Of a stretch of 64,000 nt of DNA, positions 26,701 to 35,143 are shown in pieces. The notes under the pieces were generated by a model, which searched no databases, was not told where the DNA came from, and saw nothing but the letters and a program-made list of their open reading frames with translations. Location of the stretch: positions 36,644-100,643 of the forward strand of contig NZ_NOVE01000007.1 in NCBI RefSeq assembly GCF_002265625.1, in the 5' to 3' direction. Numbering within the stretch: position 1 is the first letter of the stretch; the number at the start of each line of letters is the position of its first letter. This stretch comes from Prevotella sp. 885 (GTDB lineage: Bacteria; Bacteroidota; Bacteroidia; Bacteroidales; Bacteroidaceae). The translations under genes were made by a program, and so were the position numbers.

Positions 26701-27582
26701 ATGCACAAAGCAGGATTCGTAAACATAGTCGGCAATCCTAATGTCGGCAAATCAACGCTCATGAACCAGCTCGTAGGCGAACGCATCAGCATCGCCACGT
26801 TCAAGGCGCAGACCACACGCCACCGCATCATGGGCATCGTAAACGAAGAGGACGCACAAATTGTCTTCTCCGACACCCCGGGCGTGCTCAAGCCCAACTA
26901 CAAGCTGCAGGAGTCGATGCTCGCCTTCTCGGAGTCGGCGCTGCAGGACGCTGACGTCCTGCTCTACGTGACGGACGTCGTGGAGAACCCCGAAAAGAAC
27001 GAGGATTTCCTCAGCAAGGTGAAGAAGATGACCATCCCCGTGCTCCTACTTATCAACAAGATTGACCAGAGCGACCAGAAGACGCTCGGCGACACCGTGG
27101 AACGCTGGCACTCGCTGCTTCCCAACGCCGAGATTCTCCCGATATCGGCTAAGAACAAGTTTGGTGTGGACATGCTGATGCGACGCATCAAGGAGCTCCT
27201 GCCTGACTCACCACCATTCTTCGACAAGGACCAGCTGACGGACAAGCCCGCCCGCTTCTTCGTTTCGGAGATAATCCGCGAGAAGATTCTGCTCTACTAT
27301 GACAAGGAGATTCCTTACTCGGTGGAGGTGAAGGTGGAGTCGTTCAAGGAGACCGACCGCAACATCGACATCCACGCCGTCATCTACGTGGAGCGCGACT
27401 CGCAGAAGGGCATCATCATCGGACACCAGGGCGTGGCGCTGAAGAAGATGTCGACGGAGGCAAGAAAGGCGCTGGAGAAGTTCTTCGGCAAGAGCGTATA
27501 CCTGCACACCTTCGTGAAGGTGGACAAGGACTGGAGAAGCTCTAAAAGAGAACTCGATAACTTCGGATATAATCCGGAATAG
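26701..27582 (+). CDS. era: GTPase Era
   Basis: Essential GTPase that binds the 3' end of 16S rRNA during 30S maturation. The 293-residue protein has G1 GNPNVGKS, G3 DTPGV, G4 NKID and a C-terminal KH domain (GIIIGHQGVALKKMS). The start at 26701 is preferred because the open frame from 26668 begins inside the promoter element TATCTTTG (26663-26670). It is followed, 158 bp on, by der; that gap contains three short GC-rich hairpins and no gene. Confidence 0.96.
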   Translation: MHKAGFVNIVGNPNVGKSTLMNQLVGERISIATFKAQTTRHRIMGIVNEEDAQIVFSDTPGVLKPNYKLQESMLAFSESALQDADVLLYVTDVVENPEKNEDFLSKVKKMTIPVLLLINKIDQSDQKTLGDTVERWHSLLPNAEILPISAKNKFGVDMLMRRIKELLPDSPPFFDKDQLTDKPARFFVSEIIREKILLYYDKEIPYSVEVKVESFKETDRNIDIHAVIYVERDSQKGIIIGHQGVALKKMSTEARKALEKFFGKSVYLHTFVKVDKDWRSSKRELDNFGYNPE

Positions 27583-27740
27583 GCGGCTACGCCGCCCTCC
27601 CCTGAATAGCAAAGAGGGGACACTCTCGCCAGAGAGGCGAGGGCCGGAGTGAGGTCAGCTTCGGCAAATTATCAACTCGGATGCACAGACCACATCCAAG
27701 ACCTCCCGTCGATGGGAGGGAAAATGACTAATACACCAAT

Positions 27741-28484
27741 ATGGCAAATTTAGTGGCAATAGTGGGACGCCCTAACGTGGGCAAGTCAACACTATTCAAC
27801 CGCCTGACAAAGACTCGTCAGGCCATCGTCAGCGACACAGCAGGCACCACACGTGACCGTCAGTACGGCAAGTGCGAGTGGAACGGTCGCGAGTTTTCAG
27901 TTGTAGACACCGGCGGATGGGTGGTGAAGAGCGACGACATCTTCGAGGACGCCATCCGCAAGCAGGTGATCGTGGCAACAGAAGAGGCAGACCTCGTGCT
28001 CTTCCTCGTGGACGTCCAGACCGGACTGACAGACTGGGACCAGGACGTGGCTCAGATTCTGCGCCGCACGAAGCTCCCTGTCATCCTCGTTGCTAACAAG
28101 ACGGACAACAACGACCAGATTTACGACGCAGCCGAATTTTATTCGCTCGGACTCGGCGAGCCGCAGTGCATCTCCTCGGCAACGGGTAGCGGCACGGGCG
28201 ACCTGCTCGACCTCGTGCTCTCGAAGCTGAAGGCAGACACCGGCGAACTCATCGAAGAGGGCATTCCCCGCTTCGCCGTCGTAGGACGTCCTAACGCCGG
28301 CAAGAGCTCCATCATCAACGCCTTCATCGGCGAGGAGCGAAACATCGTTACGGAGATAGCAGGCACCACACGCGACTCTATCTACACACGCTTCGACAAG
28401 TTCGGATTCGACTTCTACCTTGTTGACACAGCAGGAATCCGCCGCAAGAACAAGGTGTCGGAGGACCTGGAATTCTATTCGTGA
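27741..28484 (+). CDS. der: GTPase Der, N-terminal fragment (frameshifted)
   Basis: Der is a two-GTPase-domain factor for 50S assembly. This 247-residue fragment contains all of G-domain 1 ([22 protein letters not shown]) and the front of G-domain 2 ([20 protein letters not shown]). Translation stops at TGA 28482-28484 just after LEFYS, where an intact Der continues S-V-M-R-S-I. The rest continues in another frame from 28481, so one G seems to be missing at TTCGTGATG. Either a sequencing or assembly error or a real lesion. If restored, the product would be 437-438 residues, the normal length. Confidence 0.9.
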   Translation: MANLVAIVGRPNVGKSTLFNRLTKTRQAIVSDTAGTTRDRQYGKCEWNGREFSVVDTGGWVVKSDDIFEDAIRKQVIVATEEADLVLFLVDVQTGLTDWDQDVAQILRRTKLPVILVANKTDNNDQIYDAAEFYSLGLGEPQCISSATGSGTGDLLDLVLSKLKADTGELIEEGIPRFAVVGRPNAGKSSIINAFIGEERNIVTEIAGTTRDSIYTRFDKFGFDFYLVDTAGIRRKNKVSEDLEFYS

Positions 28485-29053
28485 TGCGATCAATCCGCGC
28501 CATCGAAAACTCGGACGTCTGCATCCTCATGATTGACGCCACACGCGGCATCGAGGCACAGGACATGAACATCTTCCAGCTCATCCAGCGCAACAACAAG
28601 TCGCTCGTGGTGGTGGTGAACAAGTGGGACCTCGTGGAGAACAAGGACCAGGCTGTCATCAAGACCTTCGAGAACGCCATCCGTCAGCGCATGGCTCCGT
28701 TCGTCGACTTCCCCATCGTCTTCGCTTCGGCTCTCACAAAGCAGCGCATCTTCAAGGTGCTCGAGACCGCCAAGCAGGTTTATCTGAACCGCAAGGCTCA
28801 CGTGGGCACATCGAAGCTCAACGAGGTGATGCTGCCGCTCATCGAGGCTTACCCGCCACCATCAACGAAGGGCAAGTACATCAAGATCAAGTATTGCACG
28901 CAGTTGCCTAACACGCAGATTCCTTCGTTCGTGTTCTACGCCAACCTGCCGCAGTATATCAAGGAGCCGTATCGCCGCTTCCTCGAGAACAAGATTCGCG
29001 AGAACTGGTCGATGCACGGTTGCCCGATAAATGTCTTCATTCGTCAGAAGTAA
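28481..29053 (+). CDS. der: GTPase Der, C-terminal fragment (frameshifted)
   Basis: The 190-residue remainder of Der: [12 protein letters not shown], then the G4 motif [10 protein letters not shown], and the KH-like C-terminal domain ending [10 protein letters not shown]. It overlaps the upstream fragment by four bases (GTGA); GTG and ATG codons at 28481 and 28484 overlap the TGA, so reinitiation is conceivable, but the split falls inside G-domain 2 where two chains would be unlikely to work. Best read with the upstream piece as one gene. Confidence 0.88.
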   Translation: MMRSIRAIENSDVCILMIDATRGIEAQDMNIFQLIQRNNKSLVVVVNKWDLVENKDQAVIKTFENAIRQRMAPFVDFPIVFASALTKQRIFKVLETAKQVYLNRKAHVGTSKLNEVMLPLIEAYPPPSTKGKYIKIKYCTQLPNTQIPSFVFYANLPQYIKEPYRRFLENKIRENWSMHGCPINVFIRQK

Positions 29054-29071
29054 AAAAAAGACACGGAAAGG

Positions 29072-29485
29072 ATGAACAGGATGAGAAATACGCTTGTATG
29101 CCTGTCCTTGTCGTTCGTCACTCTTTGCATGCTGTCGTGCCACAAGACAGAAGGACCGAAGCCGGAGGAAGTGGCGGGACGCACCGCCAAGGCTTACTAC
29201 GACTACCTCATAGAGGGAAAGTACGAGGCTTACACCGACGGCTTCTATCAGCCTGACAGCATCCCCGGCAGCTACCGTGAGCAGCTCATCGTGAACGCCA
29301 AGCAGTATGCCGCGCAGATGAAGGAGGACCACGGTGGACTGGCAGCCGTAAAGGTGGCAGGGGCGAAAGCCGACACCGCCCGCCATACGGGTCACGCCTT
29401 CCTCGTGCTGTGCTTCAAGGACAGCACAAAGGAGGAGATAGTGGTGCCGATGGCATTGGTGGAAGGCAACTGGATGATGAAATAA
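29072..29485 (+). CDS. Small lipoprotein, DUF4878/NTF2-like
   Basis: A 137-residue protein with a lipoprotein signal (CMLSC, Cys at about 25). The mature part looks like a small NTF2-like (DUF4878-type) fold: an N-terminal helix EEVAGRTAKAYYDYLIEGKYEAY, then beta strands ending EEIVVPMALVEGNWMMK. It begins 18 bp after der and probably shares its transcript; a strong terminator follows. No function is known. Confidence 0.75.
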   Translation: MNRMRNTLVCLSLSFVTLCMLSCHKTEGPKPEEVAGRTAKAYYDYLIEGKYEAYTDGFYQPDSIPGSYREQLIVNAKQYAAQMKEDHGGLAAVKVAGAKADTARHTGHAFLVLCFKDSTKEEIVVPMALVEGNWMMK

Positions 29486-29500
29486 GAGAACGGCATAAAC

Positions 29501-29558
29501 AAACAAAACGTGAGCGACTCAAGCTGAACCAACAGCCCGCGTCGCTCACGTTTTGTTT
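29501..29558. terminator. Terminator of the era/der/lipoprotein run
   Basis: An 18-bp perfect stem: 29501-29518 (AAACAAAACGTGAGCGAC) and 29541-29558, with T-rich sequence on either strand. Confidence 0.85.
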
Positions 29559-29586
29559 ATATAGAGTCTCAGTATATAAGCCATAA

Positions 29587-29624
29587 AAAAGGTCAGCCAC
29601 GTTGCATCATCTGCACCGTGGCTG
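29587..29624 (-). terminator. Terminator of the candidate non-coding RNA
   Basis: An 8-bp perfect stem (CAGCCACG / CGTGGCTG) with a T6 run on the minus strand. Confidence 0.75.
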
Positions 29625-29899
29625 TTGTGTAATTAATAGTAAATTGTGATGACTATAAGTTTTTATTCTTTGAGAAGGTAAAAAATAGGTGATTGTTAAA
29701 GGTAATTTACTTTCCTGCACCATTCGACATTTCCGCGCACGTAGGCACATCCACATCTGATGCATGTGTGTGTTCTTGGTTTTATTATATCGAGGTCGTT
29801 ATGTTATATGATGATTATTGATTCTTGATGTAAAGAAAGGGCCAACCTAATGCAGAAGACAAAACTCTTTTTGACATTTTGTAAAGGTCTCAGCCGTTT
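29587..29899 (-). ncRNA. Candidate non-coding RNA of about 310 nt
   Basis: This 539-bp gap has no convincing protein gene, yet the minus strand has a complete transcription unit: a promoter at 29906-29936 and a terminator hairpin CAGCCACG/CGTGGCTG followed by ACCTTTTTT (29624-29587). The 5' part can pair GCAGAAGA with TCTTCTGC (about 55 nt apart). Two small open frames exist (29815-29877, 20 codons; 29607-29765, 52 codons) but lack clear ribosome sites and the larger runs into the terminator. It does not show the hallmarks of tmRNA, RNase P RNA or SRP RNA. Ends are inferred. Confidence 0.5.
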
Positions 29900-29905
29900 C
29901 TTCTG

Positions 29906-29936
29906 CAAAGATAGTTCAATTTTACATGATAGCAAA
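29906..29936 (-). promoter_or_regulatory. Promoter within the 29.5-30.0 kb gap, minus strand
   Basis: TTTG (29936-29933), 19 bp, TATCTTTG (29913-29906): an exact match to the Bacteroidetes consensus. The start site would be near 29899. No protein gene follows on this strand before the terminator. Confidence 0.75.
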
Positions 29937-30024
29937 ATAAATCAAGAGAAAAAACTTACATTTGTATAAAATTCCTCTTTTTAGAGCTGTTTTTCCGCTT
30001 TCTTCTGCTTTTACTGCCTCTTTC

Positions 30025-30567
30025 TTATAGCTTTACTTCCTTCAACACTTCGCCGTCCATTGTGCGCACAGCCATCACGCCGTCCTCATAAGTGGCGAAC
30101 GTCGGGACGTTGCCTCCCTTGGGGAAAGTGATGGAGCCGAGGTTGCAGACGATGCGGTTGTCGTCGGTTGGCTCGAGCTTCCACAGGTGTGTATGTCCGT
30201 AGACGAAGACGTCGTTCTTCATCACAGGAGCATTGTCCTCGTTATAAACGTGTCCGTGTGTGAGGAAGAAGCGTCTGCCGCCTTCCACAACGAGGGCATA
30301 GTCAGCCATTATGGGGAACTGGAGCAGCATCTGATCCACCTCAGCGTCGCAGTTGCCACGCACGGCAACAATCTGATCCTTCATGGCGTTAAGTCGCTCG
30401 ACGATTCCCTTGGGGTCGATTCCTTCCGGAATGCGGTTGCGCGGTCCGTAGTTGAGGATGTCGCCAAGGATGAAAAGCATGTCATAAGAGCCGCGCTCAT
30501 AGAAGTCGAGCACGCGCTCAAGGGCTGGCAAGCAGCCGTGTATGTCGGAAACAAGTAGGAAGTTCAC
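30025..30567 (-). CDS. yfcE: YfcE-type phosphodiesterase
   Basis: A 180-residue single-domain metallophosphoesterase. Metal ligands are visible in SDIHG (residues 8-12), LGDILNYGPR, RGNCD, THGH and YGHTH. E. coli YfcE has manganese-dependent phosphodiesterase activity in vitro; the physiological substrate is unknown. It lies 40 bp downstream of lptB in the same orientation, the gap being filled by a heptamer array. Confidence 0.88.
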   Translation of the reverse strand: MNFLLVSDIHGCLPALERVLDFYERGSYDMLFILGDILNYGPRNRIPEGIDPKGIVERLNAMKDQIVAVRGNCDAEVDQMLLQFPIMADYALVVEGGRRFFLTHGHVYNEDNAPVMKNDVFVYGHTHLWKLEPTDDNRIVCNLGSITFPKGGNVPTFATYEDGVMAVRTMDGEVLKEVKL

Positions 30568-30572
30568 TTTGT

Positions 30573-30607
30573 TATTTAGTATTTATTATTTAGTATTTAT
30601 TATTTAT
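30573..30607. repeat. Heptamer array between lptB and yfcE
   Basis: Units TATTTAG, TATTTAT, TATTTAG, TATTTAT and TATTTAT step by exactly 7 bp from 30573; the last abuts the lptB stop codon (30607-30609). Confidence 0.75.
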
Positions 30608-31434
30608 CAGTCGTTCAGCTCGCGTTCCTGATCGCGCTTGCGCTTCTGCTCGTCGAGGAGCTGGAAGTCCTTCTTTCTGAGCACGAAGGTGGAGCCGAGA
30701 TACTTCTCCTTTACGATGCGGTTCTCTGCCAGCTCCTCCGGCTTGCCCTGGAAGAGGATGCGTCCCTCGAAGAGGAGGTAGGCGCGGTCGGTGATGGTGA
30801 GCGTCTCCTGCACGTTATGGTCGGTAATGAGAATACCGATGTTGCGGTATTTGAGTCGCCAAACCACGTGCTGGATTTCCTCCACGGCGATAGGGTCGAC
30901 ACCTGCGAACGGCTCGTCCAGCATGATGAACTTCGGGTCGATGGCCAAGCATCGCGCAATCTCCGTACGACGTCGCTCTCCACCGGAGAGTTGGTCGCCC
31001 TTGTTGCGGCGCACCTTGCCAAGATTGAAGTCGGCGATAAGGCTCTCTAACTTCTCAAGCTGCTCCTTACGCGAGAGCTTTGTCATCTCCAGTACGGACA
31101 TGATGTTGTCCTCCACGCTGAGCTTGCGGAATACGCTCGCCTCCTGCGGGAGGTAGCCGATGCCGGCGCGGGCACGCTTATATACGGGATAGTCGGTGAT
31201 GTCATGCTGGTCGAGGAAGATATGACCGGCGTTCGGGACGATAAGTCCTGTCGTCATATAGAACGATGTGGTCTTTCCAGCTCCGTTAGGACCGAGCAGA
31301 CCAACAATCTCTCCCTGACGCACGTTTATCGACACGTCGTTGACAACCGTACGCTTGCCGTAACGCTTGACAAGTCCCTCGGTGCGGAGCACCATGCAAT
31401 GCGGGCGCTCTTCTGATATATCGTTTTGTTCCAT
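30607..31434 (-). CDS. lptB: LPS export ABC transporter ATP-binding protein
   Basis: Cytoplasmic ATPase that powers lipopolysaccharide extraction by LptFG. The 275-residue protein has Walker A GPNGAGKT at 48-55, the signature LSGGERRR from 149, and Walker [14 protein letters not shown] at 169-181, the Asp-Pro ending being typical for LptB. An extra charged tail of ~30 residues ([16 protein letters not shown]) extends beyond E. coli LptB. The window also contains the OstA-like gene; LptF/G, LptC and LptD are elsewhere. Confidence 0.93.
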   Translation of the reverse strand: MEQNDISEERPHCMVLRTEGLVKRYGKRTVVNDVSINVRQGEIVGLLGPNGAGKTTSFYMTTGLIVPNAGHIFLDQHDITDYPVYKRARAGIGYLPQEASVFRKLSVEDNIMSVLEMTKLSRKEQLEKLESLIADFNLGKVRRNKGDQLSGGERRRTEIARCLAIDPKFIMLDEPFAGVDPIAVEEIQHVVWRLKYRNIGILITDHNVQETLTITDRAYLLFEGRILFQGKPEELAENRIVKEKYLGSTFVLRKKDFQLLDEQKRKRDQERELND

Positions 31435-31584
31435 TGTCGTTGTATAATATGCCTATGATATGCAAAGTTACGTTATTTATTTTAATAAAAACTTTCGGAT
31501 ATGAAAAAAACTCACGATGAAGAAATAGTTTCTACCTTTTTATTGCTACTTTTGCACTTGCTATATATATAAGAACAACAGATT

Positions 31585-32331
31585 ATGTTTATATTGAAAT
31601 CGTTGAACACACTCGGACGCTACCTTATACTTATGGGTCGCTCCATCGCTCGTCCGGAGCGCATGCGCATGTTCCTCAAGCAGTATGCCAAGGAGATGTC
31701 ATCGCTTGGCGTCGACTCTATCGGCATCGTGCTGCTCATATCATTCTTCATCGGAGCCGTTATCTGCATCCAGATGAAGCTGAACATCCAGAGTCCGTGG
31801 ATGCCACGCTGGGTGTCGGGCTATACGACGCGTGAGATTCTGCTCCTCGAGTTCTCCTCAAGTATCATGTGTCTGATCCTTGCCGGCAAGGTGGGATCGA
31901 ACATCGCCTCTGAGCTTGGCACGATGCGCGTGACGCAGCAGATTGACGCTCTCGACATCATGGGCGTCAACTCAGCCAACTACCTCATCCTGCCGAAGAT
32001 ATTAGGACTGGTGACCATCATGCCTTTCCTCGTGATATTCTCTTCTGCGACGGGCATTCTAGGAGCTTACGGCACAGCGTACGTCGGACATATCCTCTCG
32101 CCTGAGGACCTCACGCTCGGTCTGCAGCACTCCTTCAACTCCTGGTTTATGTGGATGAGTATCATCAAGAGCCTCGTCTTCGCCTTCATCATCTCAAGCG
32201 TGTCGAGCTTCTACGGCTATTCCGTGGAGGGCGGATCCGTGGAAGTGGGCAAGGCAAGTACGGATGCAGTGGTCAGTTCCAGCGTGTTGATATTGTTCTC
32301 GGACGTTTTCCTCACCCAGCTTCTCAGCTAA
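31585..32331 (+). CDS. mlaE: MlaE-family lipid ABC transporter permease
   Basis: A 248-residue permease of the MlaE/YrbE type with about five membrane segments. Family features include LLISFFIGAVICIQMKL, the loop LGTMRVTQQIDALDIMG and the C-terminal SFYGYSVEGGSVEVG. Works with MlaF and an MCE protein (MlaD) in moving phospholipid between membranes. A TACTTTTG element lies at 31547-31554. mlaF follows after 16 bp. No mlaD gene follows, which is unusual enough to note. Confidence 0.92.
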   Translation: MFILKSLNTLGRYLILMGRSIARPERMRMFLKQYAKEMSSLGVDSIGIVLLISFFIGAVICIQMKLNIQSPWMPRWVSGYTTREILLLEFSSSIMCLILAGKVGSNIASELGTMRVTQQIDALDIMGVNSANYLILPKILGLVTIMPFLVIFSSATGILGAYGTAYVGHILSPEDLTLGLQHSFNSWFMWMSIIKSLVFAFIISSVSSFYGYSVEGGSVEVGKASTDAVVSSSVLILFSDVFLTQLLS

Positions 32332-32347
32332 AATAAAGACTTATCTC

Positions 32348-33124
32348 ATGATCGAAATAAAACATCTATGCAAGTCGTTCGGGGACAAGGAAGTCCTCAA
32401 GGACATTAACGCCGTCTTCGAGGACGGCAAGACCAACCTCATAATCGGACAGAGCGGCTCCGGCAAGACGGTTCTGATGAAGAATCTCGTGGGTCTGCTC
32501 ACGCCTACAAGCGGCGAAGTGCTCTACGACAACCGCAATTTCGTGGCTATGACAAAGCATGAAAAGGTGCTGATGCGCCGCGAGATGGGCATGATATTCC
32601 AGTCGGCGGCTCTCTTCGACTCGCTCACGGTGCTGGAGAACGTGATGTTCCCGCTCGACATGTTCTCTTCGATGAACTATCGCGACCGCGTTCGCCGCGC
32701 TCAGGAATGCCTCGATCGCGTCAATCTTATAGACGCTCAGCATAAATTTCCGGGCGAGATTTCGGGCGGTATGCAGAAGCGTGTGGCCATAGCCCGCGCC
32801 ATCGTGCTCAACCCGAAGTATCTGTTCTGCGACGAGCCTAACTCCGGTCTGGACCCACATACGTCGCTCGTCATTGACGAACTGCTCTCGTCCATCACCA
32901 AGGACTATAACATCACTACCATCATCAACACTCACGACATGAACTCCGTGATGGGCATCGGTGAGAACATCCTCTTCATCTATCAGGGTCATAAGGAATG
33001 GCAGGGCACCAAGGACGACGTGATGGGCTCAACAAACGAAAAGCTCAACGACCTCGTCTTCGCATCCGAACTCTTCAAGAAGGTGAAGAGAGTGGAAATG
33101 AATGAGTTAGGAATTAGGAATTAG
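32348..33124 (+). CDS. mlaF: MlaF-family lipid ABC transporter ATPase
   Basis: A 258-residue ATPase with Walker A GQSGSGKT at 34-41, ISGGMQKRVAIARAI (signature, near 138) and Walker B YLFCDEPNSGLDP. Partner of the MlaE permease just upstream. The last six residues before the stop (ELGIRN) are encoded by a heptamer repeat array, so the natural end of the gene has been altered or extended by the repeat. Confidence 0.92.
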   Translation: MIEIKHLCKSFGDKEVLKDINAVFEDGKTNLIIGQSGSGKTVLMKNLVGLLTPTSGEVLYDNRNFVAMTKHEKVLMRREMGMIFQSAALFDSLTVLENVMFPLDMFSSMNYRDRVRRAQECLDRVNLIDAQHKFPGEISGGMQKRVAIARAIVLNPKYLFCDEPNSGLDPHTSLVIDELLSSITKDYNITTIINTHDMNSVMGIGENILFIYQGHKEWQGTKDDVMGSTNEKLNDLVFASELFKKVKRVEMNELGIRN

Positions 33125-33133
33125 GAGTTAGGA
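33106..33133. repeat. Heptamer array overlapping the mlaF stop codon
   Basis: GTTAGGA, ATTAGGA, ATTAGGA and GTTAGGA at 33106, 33113, 33120 and 33127. The stop codon of mlaF (33122-33124) is inside the array. A related inverted set (ACTCAAA, ACTCCTA, ATTCAAA) lies at about 33296-33316. Confidence 0.85.
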
Positions 33134-33201
33134 ATTATTCTCGGCTTCGCCTGCGATTTTGAATTATTCAATTTTGAATTTATAATATAGTATAAACGAG
33201 G

Positions 33202-33266
33202 AAACGGGATAAACTGTATGAGCTGCGTGATTTAGCTTTCCGCAACTCTTACAGTTTATCCCGTTT
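33202..33266. terminator. Bidirectional terminator between mlaF and the Omp28-like gene
   Basis: A 17-bp perfect stem, AAACGGGATAAACTGTA (33202-33218) with 33250-33266, around a 31-base loop; no long T-run, so efficiency is uncertain. Confidence 0.6.
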
Positions 33267-33304
33267 GCTTATCTTATAATTCTTAATTGAATAACTCAAA
33301 ACTC

Positions 33305-35092
33305 CTAATTCAAAACTATCTTCTTGCTCTTCTCTCCAACCTTCACCACATACATTCCCTTGTTAAGAGCGTTGTATGCTGCGGTGAGCGAGGCGCTGCC
33401 CTGCCCTCTTGCAACAGTTCTGCCAGCGAGGTCCGTTATCATCCAGGCGTCGGACGATGAAGAGTCTTGCGATATGCTGCCGATGCCGGATGTCTTGGCA
33501 ATGATGTCGCGCTTTGCGGCGTTGAGAACGGAGCAGTCGCATGGATCCGTTGAGTTATAGTTGGCTACGAACGCCACCACTCTCATGTGCTTCTCGTCCC
33601 ACTCATCATTAAGCGTAACGTCGAAATGGCGGTTATAGCCAGCCGTTACATCCACCTTCTCACCCCATGCCGGCGTGAGCGACTTGCGAGGAACATGACG
33701 ATGATAGAATCCGCTGCTTGCACCTGCCTGCGACGTGCTGTAGAGGCTGTCCTCGGTCAGGAAGACATAGAGGCGAAGGCTGTCGGGAGTGGCAATGGGC
33801 AACAGCTGCTCGCCTGAGACGTCGATGCCAAGGCTGCGCGATGAAGGACTCCAGTCTGTAGTCAAGTCCACCGTCACAAGAGCGGGACGCTTCTGTTCAA
33901 GAGCGTAGAGCGCCTTGAGGTTGGTGGCAGACGCACTCATGATGGGCGTCTCATACTTGAACAGGTCGGGGAATGCGTTGCGCATGTCCATGCGGTCGAT
34001 AAGCATAGCCGGAGCGAAGACGTGGTAAGAGGGATAGAACCATTCGTACGCCACGCTCTCGTCTATCGTGAACTGGTCTGTATAGAATCCGGCGTGATGA
34101 CCTACCTCTATGAGGTTGTCCATGTCTGGCGTAACAGCGTCAATGGCATGATGAGCCTCAGGGCATGCCGTGCATCTCTCTGTGGAGAAGAGTTCGAGCA
34201 ATACCTTACGCTGAACGTAACTGTCGCGGCACATTACGTTCTGCGCCTCCGTCCAGTTGTCCGTATCCACAGCGTCAGCGCCGTCGTTTACGGCCTTTAT
34301 GCGCAGACGCAGAGTGCGGTCGCCAACAGCGTCAAGCTTCATGGTGGAGAGAGCGAACGATCCTTCACGGCGCGGAGCAACATTAAGGTCGCCGACGCGC
34401 TCCTCGCACAATTCGTTGTCGCCGTCATATAGAGCGAGAGTAAGACTGTTAACCGTAGACACACCGAGATTCTGGAAGTCGCCGAAGATGTCCATCACCT
34501 CACCTGTCCGTGCGTATTCAGGCATATTGGTGGCACCCAATCTTACGTTATGCTCCGGCATGTCGCCGCTAAGCGTGGCAAGCAGCGAAGCGCTGTAAGG
34601 TCCGTCATACTCAGCCCATGCTCCGTCCTTATCGAGAACATACTCACGATTGCGCACCAGGGCGTTGCCGTAACAAGCATACTTGGCTCCGTCCAAGGTG
34701 TAACCAATACATAAATCCGACCCGTCCACCACGTAAGGCGTAGCAAGCGTGAAGGTGTTCCATCTGCTCTTCGACGCATCCACCGTCTCCTTATAAAAAG
34801 GCGCCTCGCCAATGGCATGGCTGAGGAAGATGGTGATGGCGCCGTCCGTGGTCTTGTCCGACACGCCAATCTTCACTTCCGTAAGCCGACAACCCTTGTA
34901 TGCCGACATATACGCAGCGTCGAAGAAGAGCGCCGCACCTGCCTTGCCGCCCTTAACCGACTCATAATTTGTGAGCGAATTCTTGTTGTTGCCTATGGTG
35001 AGCGTAGCTTCCGCAGCATACGCCCTAATACCAAAAAGAATCATGAGCACGAAGCCCATGATTCTTATTTCCTTATTTAATGTAAGGTTCAT
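33305..35092 (-). CDS. Omp28-like secreted protein with T9SS sorting domain
   Basis: About 595 residues from the preferred ATG at 35092 (MNLTLNKEIRIMGF); the frame extends 11 codons further to 35125. A signal peptide ends in AYA. The N-terminal third is beta-rich; a central Omp28/thioredoxin-like region starts at LLELFSTERCTACPEAH with a CxxC motif; the end (MITDLAGRTVARGQG ... GMYVVKVGEKSKKIVLN) is a type A T9SS sorting domain. It should be exported to the cell surface through PorU/PorV. A role for the CxxC in redox chemistry is only inferred. Confidence 0.82.
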   Translation of the reverse strand: MNLTLNKEIRIMGFVLMILFGIRAYAAEATLTIGNNKNSLTNYESVKGGKAGAALFFDAAYMSAYKGCRLTEVKIGVSDKTTDGAITIFLSHAIGEAPFYKETVDASKSRWNTFTLATPYVVDGSDLCIGYTLDGAKYACYGNALVRNREYVLDKDGAWAEYDGPYSASLLATLSGDMPEHNVRLGATNMPEYARTGEVMDIFGDFQNLGVSTVNSLTLALYDGDNELCEERVGDLNVAPRREGSFALSTMKLDAVGDRTLRLRIKAVNDGADAVDTDNWTEAQNVMCRDSYVQRKVLLELFSTERCTACPEAHHAIDAVTPDMDNLIEVGHHAGFYTDQFTIDESVAYEWFYPSYHVFAPAMLIDRMDMRNAFPDLFKYETPIMSASATNLKALYALEQKRPALVTVDLTTDWSPSSRSLGIDVSGEQLLPIATPDSLRLYVFLTEDSLYSTSQAGASSGFYHRHVPRKSLTPAWGEKVDVTAGYNRHFDVTLNDEWDEKHMRVVAFVANYNSTDPCDCSVLNAAKRDIIAKTSGIGSISQDSSSSDAWMITDLAGRTVARGQGSASLTAAYNALNKGMYVVKVGEKSKKIVLN

Positions 35093-35143
35093 ACGTTTTG
35101 TTTCAGTTAATGTTGGGGTAAACATCCGTTAGAATGTGTCTTA

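Noticed and set aside
27583..27740. Separate gene between era and der
   Set aside because: The gap has several short GC-rich hairpins and no credible ORF; treated as intergenic.
28478..28486. Programmed ribosomal frameshift in der
   Set aside because: No slippery heptamer or downstream stimulator is apparent, and der is not known for programmed shifting; a missing base is simpler.
29607..29765. 52-codon protein in the candidate RNA
   Set aside because: Lacks a ribosome site and its end lies in the terminator stem; kept only as a remark under the RNA.
29845..29905. TPP riboswitch, because of GGCTGAGA near the RNA 5' end
   Set aside because: The other conserved parts of the THI element are absent and no thiamine gene follows.
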